A stretch of 64,000 bases of DNA from Beutenbergia cavernae DSM 12333. GTDB taxonomy: Bacteria; Actinomycetota; Actinomycetes; Actinomycetales; Beutenbergiaceae. The DNA lies in assembly GCF_000023105.1 (NCBI RefSeq), contig NC_012669.1, positions 806,001 to 870,000 on the forward strand, in the 5' to 3' direction. The number at the start of each line of letters is the position of its first letter. The stretch's first letter is position 1. Both the position numbers and the translations under genes were made by a program. The notes below the pieces were generated by a model. The model was given only the letters and a program-made list of their open reading frames with translations, did not search any database and was not told where the DNA came from. Positions 1-8,895 of this stretch are shown here, one piece after another.

Positions 1-768
1 TACTTCCCGACGGACCCGGACCGGCTGGCGGCGGAGATGGCGGCGCGAGGGTTCCGGGTCGTGGCCGGGACGGGGTGGGGGATCCTGCACCAGGCCGACG
101 CCTGGCCCCAGACGGAGGAGCGCTTCCGGGCGATCGCTGCGACGCACGCAGCCGTCGGCGCCGAGTACCTCGTGCACCTGCCGCCCCTGTTCCGGGACGA
201 CAAGACGGGCGAGATGATCGACGAGCGGGAGCTCTCGCCGTCGGCGTGGGCGCTGTACGTCGAGAACGCGAACCGGCTCGGGCGCCTGCTGCTGGACGAC
301 TACGGGCTGCGGATGGTGTTGCACCCGCACGGCGACAGCCACATCGAGACGCCCGAGGAGATCGCGCGCATCTTCGACGCGACGGACCCCGCGTACGTCA
401 ACTTCTGCCTGGACACCGGTCACGTCATCTACGGGCAGGGCGACCCGATCGGGATGATCTCGGAGTATCCGGAGCGCATCGCGTACGTGCACATCAAGGC
501 GTTCGACCCGGAGCTCGTGCGCCAGGCGCACTCCGAGGACTGGCCGTTCGGGGAGGCCGTCGCGCGCGGCGTCTCGGTGGCGCCGCCGGCGGGCGAGCCG
601 GACATGCGGGCTCTCGTCTCGGCGCTCGCGGGCCTCGACAAGGACCTGTACGTCATCACGGAGCAGGACCTCTACCCGGTCGAGGCGTCCGTGCCGCTGC
701 CGAACGCGATCGCCACCCGCCGGTTCCTCGCCGAGTGCGGCCTCGGTCTGCCCGGGCCGACGGCATGA
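1..768 (+). CDS. Sugar phosphate isomerase/epimerase (IolE-like TIM barrel), 5' truncated by window edge
   Basis: The frame is open from base 1 and 255 residues are visible, so the true start lies upstream of the window. The protein belongs to the AP-endonuclease-2-like TIM-barrel family (IolE, IolI, hydroxypyruvate isomerase). These enzymes isomerise, epimerise or dehydrate keto-sugars and inosose with a divalent metal. Family-type metal and acid positions are visible: an H-P-H-G-D segment, the L-D-T-G-H segment in the middle, H-I-K-A further on, and a late T-E-Q-D glutamate. Its stop overlaps the ATG of the downstream Gfo/Idh dehydrogenase (ATGA), so the two are translationally coupled. That pairing is typical of inositol or sugar-acid catabolic operons. 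The exact substrate cannot be read from the sequence. Confidence 0.85.
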
Positions 769-1847
769 CCGTCCGCATCGGCGTCGTCGGGCCCGGGGGG
801 ATGGGCCGGGCGCACATCGACCGGATCACGGGTGAGCTGGCGGGCGGCGCCGTCGTCGCCGTCCACGACATCGACGAGGTCAACGCGCGCCGCGTGGCGG
901 AACCGATCGGGGCGAAGGTGTTCGGCAGCGCGACGGAGCTGGTGGCCTCGGACGCCGTCGACGCCGTGCTCGTGGCCAGCGACGGGACGGCGCACCTCGA
1001 GCCGGTGCTCGCCGCCGTCGCCGCGGGCAAGCCCGTGCTGTGCGAGAAGCCGCTCGCGCCGACCGCGGCGGAGTGCGAGCAGGTGATGGCCGCGGAGGTG
1101 GCTGCCGGACGACGGCTCGTGACCATCGGCTTCATGCGGCGCTTCGACGCGTCGTACCTGGCGATGAAGGCGGTGCTCGACGGCGGCGAGCTGGGTGAGG
1201 CGCTGCTCGTGCACTGCCGGCACCGCAACCCGTCCGCGCGCGAGGCGTACCGGGCGACGATGGCGATCACCGACACCGCGATCCACGAGATCGACGCGAT
1301 GCGCTGGCTGCTGGGGGAGGAGATCGCCAGGGTCCGCGTCGACGTCGGGAAGAGCACGCGGAACCGCTTCGGCCACCAGATCGACCCGCTGACGCTGCTG
1401 CTCGAGACGATCTCCGGGGTGCGGGTCGACGTCGAGGTCTTCGTCAACGCCCGGTACGGGTACGACGTGCAGTGCGAGCTCGTGCTCGAGACCGGTGTCG
1501 TGTCGCTGGGCGACCAGTCGGTCGTGTCGCGGCGCGACGCGTCAGGCGCCCGGCACCGCATCACGTCCGACCACAACGACCGGTTCCACGCCGCGTTCAA
1601 CGCCGAGGTGCAGCACTGGATCTCCGCCGTCGCGGCGGGTGGTGGCGCCGCCGGTGACGGCGCGGGTGGTGCGGCGTCGGCGTCGGCCTCGACGGCGTGG
1701 GACGGGTACGCGGCCGCCGTCGTCTGCGACGCCGGCGTGCGCTCCCTGGCCGCGGTGCTCGGCGGCGAGGACGACGGCGCCGGCCGCGTGGACGCCGGCG
1801 GTTGGGTCCCGGTGTCCCTCGCCCAGCGCCCCGCCCTCTACGCCTGA
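765..1847 (+). CDS. Gfo/Idh/MocA family NAD(P)-dependent oxidoreductase (inositol 2-dehydrogenase-like)
   Basis: A 360-residue protein. The N-terminal Rossmann fold shows the dinucleotide loop V-G-P-G-G-M-G at residues 8-14, and the family signature E-K-P is at 94-96. The catalytic pair appears as D170 and H174 in D-T-A-I-H-E-I-D, as in myo-inositol dehydrogenase. Length fits the family. An Ala/Gly/Ser-rich stretch near residues 290-310 is a low-complexity insertion before the last helices. The ATG overlaps the stop of the isomerase gene, which sets the start and implies an operon. The likely role is oxidation of an inositol or a related polyol or sugar. The substrate is uncertain because the family is broad. 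A perfect 74-bp palindrome begins 9 bp after the stop. Confidence 0.9.
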
Positions 1848-1856
1848 TCCGACGTC

Positions 1857-1930
1857 CGCTGATTCAGACCCGAGCGGTCGACTCAGACCCTCCGGAGGGT
1901 CTGAGTCGACCGCTCGGGTCTGAATCAGCG
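1857..1930 (+). repeat. Perfect 74-bp palindrome (37-bp arms, no loop)
   Basis: Every base of 1857-1893 pairs with 1894-1930, centred on TCC|GGA. Each arm holds two near-copies of GA(T/C)TCAGACCC spaced 19 bp apart. It lies between a stop codon and gpmA, both on the plus strand. As RNA it would form a 37-bp stem with essentially no loop, so it could act as a terminator or a 3'-end stabiliser, but there is no U-tract. Two other palindromes of the same length and layout but different sequence occur at 11033 and 12277. Confidence 0.97.
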
Positions 1931-2000
1931 AGGCGTCGCGACGTCGATCGACGTGAGGGTCGCGTCGCGGACACCGAGGAGCGTCGCCGTGGCGGTGCGC

Positions 2001-2006
2001 CACAAT
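2001..2006 (+). promoter_or_regulatory. Candidate -10 box for leaderless gpmA
   Basis: CACAAT lies 7 nt before the ATG at 2014, the spacing expected if transcription starts at the start codon. No Shine-Dalgarno sequence is seen. This favours 2014 over the in-frame ATG at 2005, which would sit inside the -10 box. Confidence 0.45.
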
Positions 2007-2013
2007 GGGCGGC

Positions 2014-2751
<738 letters not shown>

Positions 2752-2755
2752 CCCC

Positions 2756-2772
2756 TCACCCGCGACGGGTGA
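2756..2772 (+). promoter_or_regulatory. 17-bp palindrome TCACCCGCGACGGGTGA, putative sulfatase-regulon operator
   Basis: A near-perfect inverted repeat (TCACCCG / CGGGTGA) just after gpmA and upstream of the first arylsulfatase. Identical or near-identical copies occur at 29746, 32117 and 34601, upstream of the Sap-type gene and two other sulfatases. Its centre is about 70 bp before the predicted transcription start. That the LAL regulators bind it is inference. Confidence 0.65.
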
Positions 2773-2822
2773 ACTTTCGGCGATCCCTGCCAGGATGTCT
2801 GTCCCCGGCGACCCCCTCGGGC

Positions 2823-2828
2823 TAGCGT
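2823..2828 (+). promoter_or_regulatory. Candidate -10 box (TAGCGT) for arylsulfatase 1
   Basis: TAGCGT is the same hexamer seen before several other starts in this window. It lies 51 bp downstream of the 17-bp palindrome and about 40 bp before the sulfatase start, leaving a short leader that contains a GAGAGG Shine-Dalgarno-like sequence. Confidence 0.45.
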
Positions 2829-2869
2829 GACGACGACGTCACGCATGCCCGAGAGGATCGGTGGGTCAG

Positions 2870-5194
2870 GTGTCCGAGGAGTTCTCTGGAGTCATCAAGC
2901 TCGACGTGCGGGACTCCGTCCCCGACTGGTCGCCGTACGAGCTGAAGCGCGCCCCGGAGGGCGCGCCGAACGTGCTCGTCATCCTGTACGACGACACCGG
3001 TATGGCCTCGTGGTCGCCGTACGGCGGCCGCATCAGCATGCCGACGCTCGACCGTCTCGCCGCGAACGGGTTGACGTACACGCAGTGGCACACGACGGCG
3101 CTGTGCTCGCCGACGCGGTCGACGTTCCTGACCGGACGCAACCACAACGCCAACGGCATGGGCTCGATCATGGAGACCACGAACGGCTTCCCGGGATATG
3201 CGGGCCGCATCCCCGAGGAGTGCGCCACGGTCGGCCAGGTCCTGCAGCAGAACGGCTACTCGACGTTCTGGGTGGGCAAGAACCACAACGTGCCGGAGGA
3301 GGACGTCTCGTCCGGCGGGAGCAAGTCGCAGTGGCCGCTGGCCATGGGCTTCGACCGGTTCTACGGCTTCCTCGGCGGCGAGACGAACAACTGGTACCCC
3401 GACCTCGTCGAGGACAACCGGTTCGTGGAGCCGCCGTACACGCCGGACGAGGGCTACCACCTCTCGAAGGATCTGGCCGACCAGGCGATCCGGATGATCC
3501 GTGACCAGAACTCCTCGAACCCGTCGAAGCCCTGGTACACGTGGTTCTGCCCGGGCGCGAACCACGCACCGCACCATGCGCCGCAGGAGTACATCGAGAA
3601 GTACAGGGGCGCGTTCGACGACGGCTACGACGCCTACCGCACGTGGGTGCTCGACCGGATGGTCGAACGCGGCGTCCTGCCATCGGGCACGGCGCTCACG
3701 CCGTTCAACCCGATGCCGGAGGACCAGGCCAACCCGGCCGACTACGTCAAGCCGTGGGACTCCCTCTCCGATGACGAGAGGCGCCTGTTCTCCCACATGG
3801 CCGAGGTGTTCGCCGGTTTCAGCGAGTACACGGACGCGCAGGTCGGCCGCATCGTCGACTACCTCGAGGAGACGGGCCAGCTCGAGAACACGCTGATCTT
3901 CTACTGCGCCGACAACGGCGCGTCCGGGGAGGGTTCCCCCGACGGCTCGGTCAACGAGAACAAGTTCTTCAACGGCTACCCGGACGACCTCGCCGAGAAC
4001 CTCGCGAAGATCGACGTGCTCGGCTCGCCCGAGACGTACAACCACTACCCGACGGGGTGGGCGGCGGCGTTCTCGACGCCGTTCCAGATGTTCAAGCGCT
4101 ACTCGCAGTTCTCAGGCGGCACCTGCGACCCGATGATCGTCCACTGGCCGGCCGGCATCAGGGCCAAGGGCGAGATCCGGCACCAGTACCACCACTCGAC
4201 CGACATCGTCGCCACGGTCCTCGACGTCGTCGGCATCGAGATGCCCGCCGAGTTCCGGGGCGTGACGCAGCGCCCGCTGGACGGTGTGTCGATGAAGTAC
4301 AGCTTCGACGCCGAGCCGGACGGTCCGACGGAGAAGACCGTTCAGTACTACTCGATGCTCGGCACACGCGGCATCTGGAAGGACGGATGGAAGGCCTCCG
4401 CCATCCACGCACCGCTCACCGGGCACGGCCACTTCGACGACGACCGCTGGGAGCTGTACCACGTCGACGTCGATCGATCGGAATCGAAGGACCTCGCCGC
4501 GGAGCATCCCGAGAAGCTGCAGGAGCTCATCGCCGTCTGGTCCGAGGAGGCCGAGAGGAACCACGTCCTGCCGCTCGACGACCGTGCCGCGCTCGAGATC
4601 GTCACGATCGAACGACCACAGGCTGAGCCTCCCCGAACCCGATACGTCTACTACCCGGACACGGCGGCCGTGCCCGAGAGCGTGGCGGTCAACGTCCGAG
4701 GCCGCTCGTTCAAGATCATCGCGGACGTGGTTCTCGACGAGGGGGCGCAGGGCGTGCTGTTCGCGCACGGGTCCCGGTTCGGAGGGCACGCGCTGTTCCT
4801 CAAGGACGACCGGCTGCACTACGTGTCCAATTTCCTCGGCATCCCGCCGGAGCAGATGTTCGCGTCGGAGCCTCTCGCTGCGGGACCGCACACGCTCGGG
4901 ATGGAGTTCATCCGCGAGAGCGCCGGGGAGCACGGCGAATCCATCGGCACGTGCACGCTCTACGTCGACGACCAGGTCGTCGCGGAGGGCCCGATGCGGG
5001 CGCAGGTCGGAAAGTTCACGCTGTGCGGCGACGGGCTGTGCGTCGGCTACGACAGCGCCGACGCCGTCAGCGGCCAGTACACGAACCCGTTCCCGTTCAC
5101 CGGCGGCAAGCTGCTCGGCGTCGGCATCGACGTGAGCGAGGAGCAGTACCTCGACCTCGAGCTCGAGGCGGCGGCAGTCCTCGCGCGCGAGTAG
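2870..5194 (+). CDS. Arylsulfatase 1 (type I, FGly-dependent, AtsA-like with C-terminal extension)
   Basis: About 774 residues. It hydrolyses sulfate esters. The sulfatase signature is L-C-S-P-T-R-S with C79, the residue expected to be converted to formylglycine. Metal aspartates are D41-D42, G-K-N-H supplies K137 and H139, and a D-N-G-A-S motif gives the second metal pair. Residues after about 590 form a beta-rich lectin/LamG-like domain absent from classical AtsA (about 530 residues). No signal peptide is seen, so it should be cytosolic. GTG at 2870 is chosen because it aligns the N-terminus and C79 exactly with arylsulfatase 3. A GTG at 2861 is also possible and has the better-spaced Shine-Dalgarno. 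It belongs to the same subclass as the copy at 34698 (G-K-N-H-N-V-P), about 30 kb away. Confidence 0.93.
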   Translation: MSEEFSGVIKLDVRDSVPDWSPYELKRAPEGAPNVLVILYDDTGMASWSPYGGRISMPTLDRLAANGLTYTQWHTTALCSPTRSTFLTGRNHNANGMGSIMETTNGFPGYAGRIPEECATVGQVLQQNGYSTFWVGKNHNVPEEDVSSGGSKSQWPLAMGFDRFYGFLGGETNNWYPDLVEDNRFVEPPYTPDEGYHLSKDLADQAIRMIRDQNSSNPSKPWYTWFCPGANHAPHHAPQEYIEKYRGAFDDGYDAYRTWVLDRMVERGVLPSGTALTPFNPMPEDQANPADYVKPWDSLSDDERRLFSHMAEVFAGFSEYTDAQVGRIVDYLEETGQLENTLIFYCADNGASGEGSPDGSVNENKFFNGYPDDLAENLAKIDVLGSPETYNHYPTGWAAAFSTPFQMFKRYSQFSGGTCDPMIVHWPAGIRAKGEIRHQYHHSTDIVATVLDVVGIEMPAEFRGVTQRPLDGVSMKYSFDAEPDGPTEKTVQYYSMLGTRGIWKDGWKASAIHAPLTGHGHFDDDRWELYHVDVDRSESKDLAAEHPEKLQELIAVWSEEAERNHVLPLDDRAALEIVTIERPQAEPPRTRYVYYPDTAAVPESVAVNVRGRSFKIIADVVLDEGAQGVLFAHGSRFGGHALFLKDDRLHYVSNFLGIPPEQMFASEPLAAGPHTLGMEFIRESAGEHGESIGTCTLYVDDQVVAEGPMRAQVGKFTLCGDGLCVGYDSADAVSGQYTNPFPFTGGKLLGVGIDVSEEQYLDLELEAAAVLARE

Positions 5195-5208
5195 GAAGGA
5201 CGACCACG

Positions 5209-6153
5209 ATGAGCACGATCGTCACGATCGACACCTTCGCACGCGTCGAGAGCGACACGATGATCCAGCGGATGATGCCGATCATCGGCGCCCTCGGCGT
5301 CTTCCATCACGACCGTGAGCTGGCGCCGCTCGAGCAGCAGCCGGTCATCCGGCAGAACCGCGACACGCTGTACTCGGTGGCCGTCGTCGACCTCGCCGGC
5401 GGCGCCGCGGCGCTCACGGTCCCCGACGTCGGCGGTCGGTACCTCTCGGTGATGGTCATCAACCAGGATCACTACATCAACCGGGTGTTTCACGACGCCG
5501 GGACGTACGAGCTCGCGCGGGACGAGTTCGGCACCGACTACGTCGTCGTCGCCGCGCGGATGCTGTTCGACCCCTCGGACGACTCGGACGTGGCCCAGGT
5601 GCACCGGCTCCAGGACGCCCTGACGCTGGAGACCGCCGCGCAGCGGCCGTTCGAGGCTCAAGCGGTCGACGACGTCAGCTACCGGGAGGTCCGTGAGGCG
5701 CTGCTCGTGCTCGGTCGGACGATGGGCGGGCTCGAGCGCAGCTTCGGGAGGGCCGAGGACGTCGATCCCGTGCGGCACCTCGTCGGCACAGCACTGGGCT
5801 GGGGCGGCCTGCCCGACGCCGAGGCGTCCTACCTCACGATCGAGCCCAGGCTGCCGGTCGGGCGGTACACGATGACGTTCGGCACCGACGTCCCCGCCGA
5901 TGCGTTCTGGTCGCTCAGCGTGTACAACGCGGCCGGCTACTTCGAGCCCGGGCCCGCCGGCCTGACCAACGTCAACTCCGTGTTCGCGGTGCGGGGCGAC
6001 GACGGCACGACCACCGTGCATCTCGGGGACTGGGGCGACGACGCGCCGAACCGGGTCGACCTGCCCGAGGGCTGGAACCTCCTGGTGCGGCTGTACCGTC
6101 CGCGGCTCGACGAGCTCGCGACCTGGTCGGCGCCCGAGATCGTCGGGGCCTGA
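5209..6153 (+). CDS. DUF1254/DUF1214-type protein
   Basis: A 314-residue protein resembling the DUF1254-DUF1214 families. The N-terminal half has the typical Q-N-R-D-T-L-Y-S and Y-L-S-V-M-V-I-N-Q-D-H-Y segments. The C-terminal half has a W-S-L-S-V-Y-N motif and ends in a W-N-L-L-V-R-L-Y-R-P-style DUF1214 tail. No signal peptide or membrane segment is apparent, although many relatives are exported. The start at 5209 has a strong AGGAAGGA Shine-Dalgarno 8 nt upstream. The gene begins 14 bp after the sulfatase stop, so both are almost certainly cotranscribed. The biochemical role of this family is unknown. The linkage suggests a job in the same sulfate-ester or stress pathway. Confidence 0.8.
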   Translation: MSTIVTIDTFARVESDTMIQRMMPIIGALGVFHHDRELAPLEQQPVIRQNRDTLYSVAVVDLAGGAAALTVPDVGGRYLSVMVINQDHYINRVFHDAGTYELARDEFGTDYVVVAARMLFDPSDDSDVAQVHRLQDALTLETAAQRPFEAQAVDDVSYREVREALLVLGRTMGGLERSFGRAEDVDPVRHLVGTALGWGGLPDAEASYLTIEPRLPVGRYTMTFGTDVPADAFWSLSVYNAAGYFEPGPAGLTNVNSVFAVRGDDGTTTVHLGDWGDDAPNRVDLPEGWNLLVRLYRPRLDELATWSAPEIVGA

Positions 6154-6197
6154 GGAACCGGGTCTCGCGCGGACCTGCATGCGCCCGCTCGGCGTCC

Positions 6198-6203
6198 TAG
6201 GGT
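6198..6203 (+). promoter_or_regulatory. Candidate -10 box (TAGGGT) for leaderless aldehyde dehydrogenase
   Basis: TAGGGT ends exactly 6 nt before the ATG at 6210, so the transcript probably starts at the start codon. A GAGAG run in between is too close to act as a Shine-Dalgarno sequence. Confidence 0.5.
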
Positions 6204-6209
6204 CGAGAG

Positions 6210-7682
6210 ATGACCGACGCCGAGCGGACGCTGCTGTCCTCCGTCCCCACCCAGCTGTACATCGCGGGACAGTGGCGCGCGGCGTCGTCGTCGGCCACGT
6301 TCGACGTCCACGACCCGGCCACCGGCGACGTGATCGCCGCCGTGGCCGACGCGACGCCCGAGGACGGCGAGGCGGCGCTCGCCGCCGCGCACGAGGCGCA
6401 GGACGGCTGGGGCCGGACGCCGCCGCGCGAACGAGCGGAGCTGTTGCGCGCCGCGTTCGACGCCGTGACGGCCCGGGCGGACGACGTCGCGCTCCTCATG
6501 ACGCTCGAGATGGGCAAGCCGCTCGACCAGTCGCGGGCGGAGGTCACGTACGGCGCGGAGTTCCTGCGCTGGTTCTCGGAGCAGGCGGCGCACATCGACG
6601 GCGGCTACCTGCGCGCGCCGAACGGCGCCAACCGGATCCTCGTGGTGAAGAAGCCCGTCGGCCCGTCGCTCCTGATCACGCCGTGGAACTTCCCGCTCGC
6701 GATGGCGACCCGGAAGATCGCGCCCGCGCTCGCGGCCGGCTGCACGGTCGTCATCAAGCCGGCCAGCCTCACGCCGCTCACGACCCACCTGTTCGTCAAG
6801 GTGCTCGACGACGTCGGCGTGCCGCCCGGCGTCGTCAACCTGATCTCGACGTCGCGATCCGGCGACGTCACGGGTCCGCTCATCGCCGACCCGCGCCTAC
6901 GGAAGCTGTCGTTCACGGGGTCCACGGAGGTCGGGCGCTCGCTGCTCGCGGCGGCGAGCGAGCAGGTGCTGCGCACGTCGATGGAGCTCGGCGGCAACGC
7001 GCCGTTCCTCGTGTTCGACGACGCCGACCTCGAGGCCGCCGTGGACGGCGCCGTCGCCGCGAAGATGCGGAACATGGGGGAGGCGTGCACGGCGGCGAAC
7101 CGGTTCCTCGTGCACGCCGCCGTCGCCGACGAGTTCGGACGGCGGCTCGCGGACCGGCTCGGCGCGCTGCGCCTCGGCCGGGGCACGGAGGACGGCGTCG
7201 ACGTCGGCCCGCTCGTCGAGGAGAAGGCGCGCGACAAGGTGGACGAGCTGGTGACCGACGCGCGCGACGGCGGTGCTCAGGTGCTCACGGGCGGTGCGGT
7301 CCCCGGCGGGCCGGGCTGGTTCTACCCGCCCACGGTGCTGGCCGGTGTGCCCGAGGACGCGCGGCTGGTGCGGGAGGAGATCTTCGGGCCGGTCGCGCCG
7401 ATCGTCACGTTCTCAGACGAGGACGACGCCGTCCGCCTCGCGAACGCCACGGAGTACGGCCTCGTCGCCTACGCCTACACGCGCGACGTCTCGCGGGCGC
7501 TGCGGCTGGCCGAGCGGATCGAGACCGGGATGCTCGGGATCAACGCCGGGGTGATCTCCGACGCCGCGGCGCCGTTCGGCGGGGTGAAGCAGTCGGGGAT
7601 CGGGCGGGAGGGCGGCTCGGTCGGGATCGAGGAGTACCTCGAGACGACGTATGTCGGGATCGCCGACCCGTTCGGCCCTTGA
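6210..7682 (+). CDS. gabD: NAD(P)-dependent succinate-semialdehyde dehydrogenase-type aldehyde dehydrogenase
   Basis: A 490-residue soluble enzyme of the aldehyde dehydrogenase superfamily that oxidises an aldehyde to a carboxylate. The catalytic residues are E259 in M-E-L-G-G-N-A-P-F and C293 in G-E-A-C-T-A-A-N-R-F. The cofactor-binding P-W-N-F-P segment (159-162) and F-T-G-S-T-E (235-240) are intact. The overall pattern (L-E-M-G-K-P-L, G-E-A-C-T-A-A-N-R) is that of GabD-type succinate-semialdehyde dehydrogenases, although related semialdehydes are possible substrates. It is probably transcribed alone from a leaderless promoter. Seven copies of a 22-bp tandem repeat begin right after the stop. 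Confidence 0.88.
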   Translation: MTDAERTLLSSVPTQLYIAGQWRAASSSATFDVHDPATGDVIAAVADATPEDGEAALAAAHEAQDGWGRTPPRERAELLRAAFDAVTARADDVALLMTLEMGKPLDQSRAEVTYGAEFLRWFSEQAAHIDGGYLRAPNGANRILVVKKPVGPSLLITPWNFPLAMATRKIAPALAAGCTVVIKPASLTPLTTHLFVKVLDDVGVPPGVVNLISTSRSGDVTGPLIADPRLRKLSFTGSTEVGRSLLAAASEQVLRTSMELGGNAPFLVFDDADLEAAVDGAVAAKMRNMGEACTAANRFLVHAAVADEFGRRLADRLGALRLGRGTEDGVDVGPLVEEKARDKVDELVTDARDGGAQVLTGGAVPGGPGWFYPPTVLAGVPEDARLVREEIFGPVAPIVTFSDEDDAVRLANATEYGLVAYAYTRDVSRALRLAERIETGMLGINAGVISDAAAPFGGVKQSGIGREGGSVGIEEYLETTYVGIADPFGP

Positions 7683-7686
7683 CCTT

Positions 7687-7840
7687 CGCGAGAGGAAGTC
7701 TGCGCCACCGCGAGAGGAAGTCTGCGCGACCGCGAGAGGAAGTCTGCGCGACCGCGAGAGGAAGTCTGCGCGACCGCGAGAGGAAGTCTGCGCGACCGCG
7801 AGAGGAAGTCTGCGCCACCGCGAGAGGAAGTCTGCGGCAG
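7687..7840 (+). repeat. Seven tandem copies of a 22-bp repeat
   Basis: Units start at 7687, 7709, 7731, 7753, 7775, 7797 and 7819, with core CGCGAGAGGAAGTCTGCG and a 4-base variable end (CCAC, CGAC or GCAG). The array begins 5 bp after the aldehyde dehydrogenase stop. The period is not a multiple of three, so it is not coding. The same core occurs in direct and inverted orientation at 8762-8889. Confidence 0.97.
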
Positions 7841-7860
7841 GCGCTCCGGATCGGCCCGGG

Positions 7861-7877
7861 TCACCCATGGCGTGTGA
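7861..7877 (+). promoter_or_regulatory. Weak copy of the sulfatase-regulon palindrome (TCACCCATGGCGTGTGA)
   Basis: It matches the 17-bp palindrome at about 13 of 17 positions, including both outer half-sites, and lies about 80 bp before the DUF6325-like gene. Membership in the same regulon is plausible but uncertain. Confidence 0.3.
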
Positions 7878-7949
7878 TGCGGGAGACCACGAGCGGCGGT
7901 TCACTGGACTCGCAGCGGGGTGTCCCGTCCCAGCCAGGAGGAGCAAACC

Positions 7950-8372
7950 ATGTCGATCGGTCCGGTCGAGTACGTTCTCATCGCGTTCCCCGGCAACCAG
8001 TTCAAGGGCGAGATCGTCCCGGCTCTCGCCGACCTCATCGACGCCGGGACCGTGCGCATCATCGACCTCGTGTTCCTCAAGAAGGACGCCGACGGGACGG
8101 TGACGACGTTCGAGTACGACGGGCTCGAGGACTCCGCAGCGTTCGCCGAGCTCCCCGGCGAGGCCGGCGGCTTCCTCGGCGAGGAGGACATCGCCGCAGC
8201 CGGTGACGCCCTCGAGCCGGACTTCTCCGCCGCCCTGCTCGTGTGGGAGGACGTGTGGGCAGCGCCGCTCGCCGAAGCCATCCGCGGCGCCGGTGGCGTC
8301 ATCATCGGCGGCGAGCGCGTCCCGCACGAGATCGTGGAGGCCGCGCTCGAGGAGTTCGCGGCCCAGTCCTGA
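7950..8372 (+). CDS. DUF6325-like small protein
   Basis: A 140-residue acidic protein without signal peptide. It has an N-terminal beta-alpha-beta-like half (E-Y-V-L-I-A-F-P-G-N-Q-F-K-G-E-I) and a glycine/alanine-rich C-terminal half with a hydrophobic segment. It resembles the family annotated DUF6325 in actinobacteria, which has no known function. The start at 7950 is set by a strong AGGAGGAG Shine-Dalgarno. The SHOCT gene follows 32 bp later with its own Shine-Dalgarno, so the two form an operon. In other actinobacteria such genes are often neighbours of LAL regulators and sulfatases. That is recollection, not something shown by this sequence. Confidence 0.75.
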   Translation: MSIGPVEYVLIAFPGNQFKGEIVPALADLIDAGTVRIIDLVFLKKDADGTVTTFEYDGLEDSAAFAELPGEAGGFLGEEDIAAAGDALEPDFSAALLVWEDVWAAPLAEAIRGAGGVIIGGERVPHEIVEAALEEFAAQS

Positions 8373-8404
8373 CCGCCCCGTACGACGAGACAGAGGAGAA
8401 CACC

Positions 8405-8761
8405 ATGCTCAGACGAGGGATTGGCCGTCCGATCGGCCGCGGACTCGTCGGGACGATGGCGCGTACCGCCGTCATCGCCGGCACGGCGACGGCCGTGTCC
8501 GGGGGCGTCGCGCGGCGCCAGGCGGGCCGCGCCCAGCAGGCGCAGCAGGCGCAGGCGTACGAGCAGGAGCAGCAGCAGGAGGCGATGGAGGCCCAGGCGC
8601 AGCAGGCGGCGGCCCAGCAGGCCTACGCCGCGCCACCGCCCCCGCCCGCAGGCGGCACCGACGTCGTCAGCCAGCTCACCCAACTGGCCGCCCTCCGTGA
8701 TCAGGGGGTGCTCACGGAGGCGGAGTTCGAGGCGCAGAAGGCCAGGATCCTCGCCTCCTGA
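8405..8761 (+). CDS. SHOCT-domain small membrane-associated protein
   Basis: A 118-residue protein. Residues about 12-37 form a weakly hydrophobic glycine-rich segment. Residues 40-80 are a Gln/Ala-rich linker, followed by a short Pro run. The last 30 residues (L-A-A-L-R-D-Q-G-V-L-T-E-A-E-F-E-A-Q-K) are a clear SHOCT domain, a short C-terminal oligomerisation module. AGAGGAG precedes the ATG at 8405. It is the second gene of the DUF6325-like operon. Function unknown. The stop is followed at once by an inverted-repeat structure. Confidence 0.8.
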   Translation: MLRRGIGRPIGRGLVGTMARTAVIAGTATAVSGGVARRQAGRAQQAQQAQAYEQEQQQEAMEAQAQQAAAQQAYAAPPPPPAGGTDVVSQLTQLAALRDQGVLTEAEFEAQKARILAS

Positions 8762-8889
8762 CCTTCGCGAGAGGAAGTTTGCGCGTTCGCGAGAGGAACT
8801 CTGCGGCACCGCGAGAGGAACCCTGCACAGGGGCCGCTCCCGGACCGCGAACATCCTCTCGCGGATGCGCAAACTTCCTCTCGCGAAGG
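8762..8889 (+). repeat. Inverted-repeat block built from the 22-bp repeat family
   Basis: Perfect 23-bp arms at 8762-8784 and 8867-8889 enclose 82 bp. The interior holds two more diverged direct copies of the CGCGAGAGGAA core and one further inverted copy. It starts immediately after the SHOCT stop and ends just before the stop of the convergent soxR. It is therefore well placed to end transcription from both sides, although no U-tract is present. Confidence 0.93.
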
Positions 8890-8895
8890 GTGGCC

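Noticed and set aside
7687-7840. CRISPR array
   Set aside because: The 22-bp units are directly adjacent with no unique spacers, and there are no cas genes.
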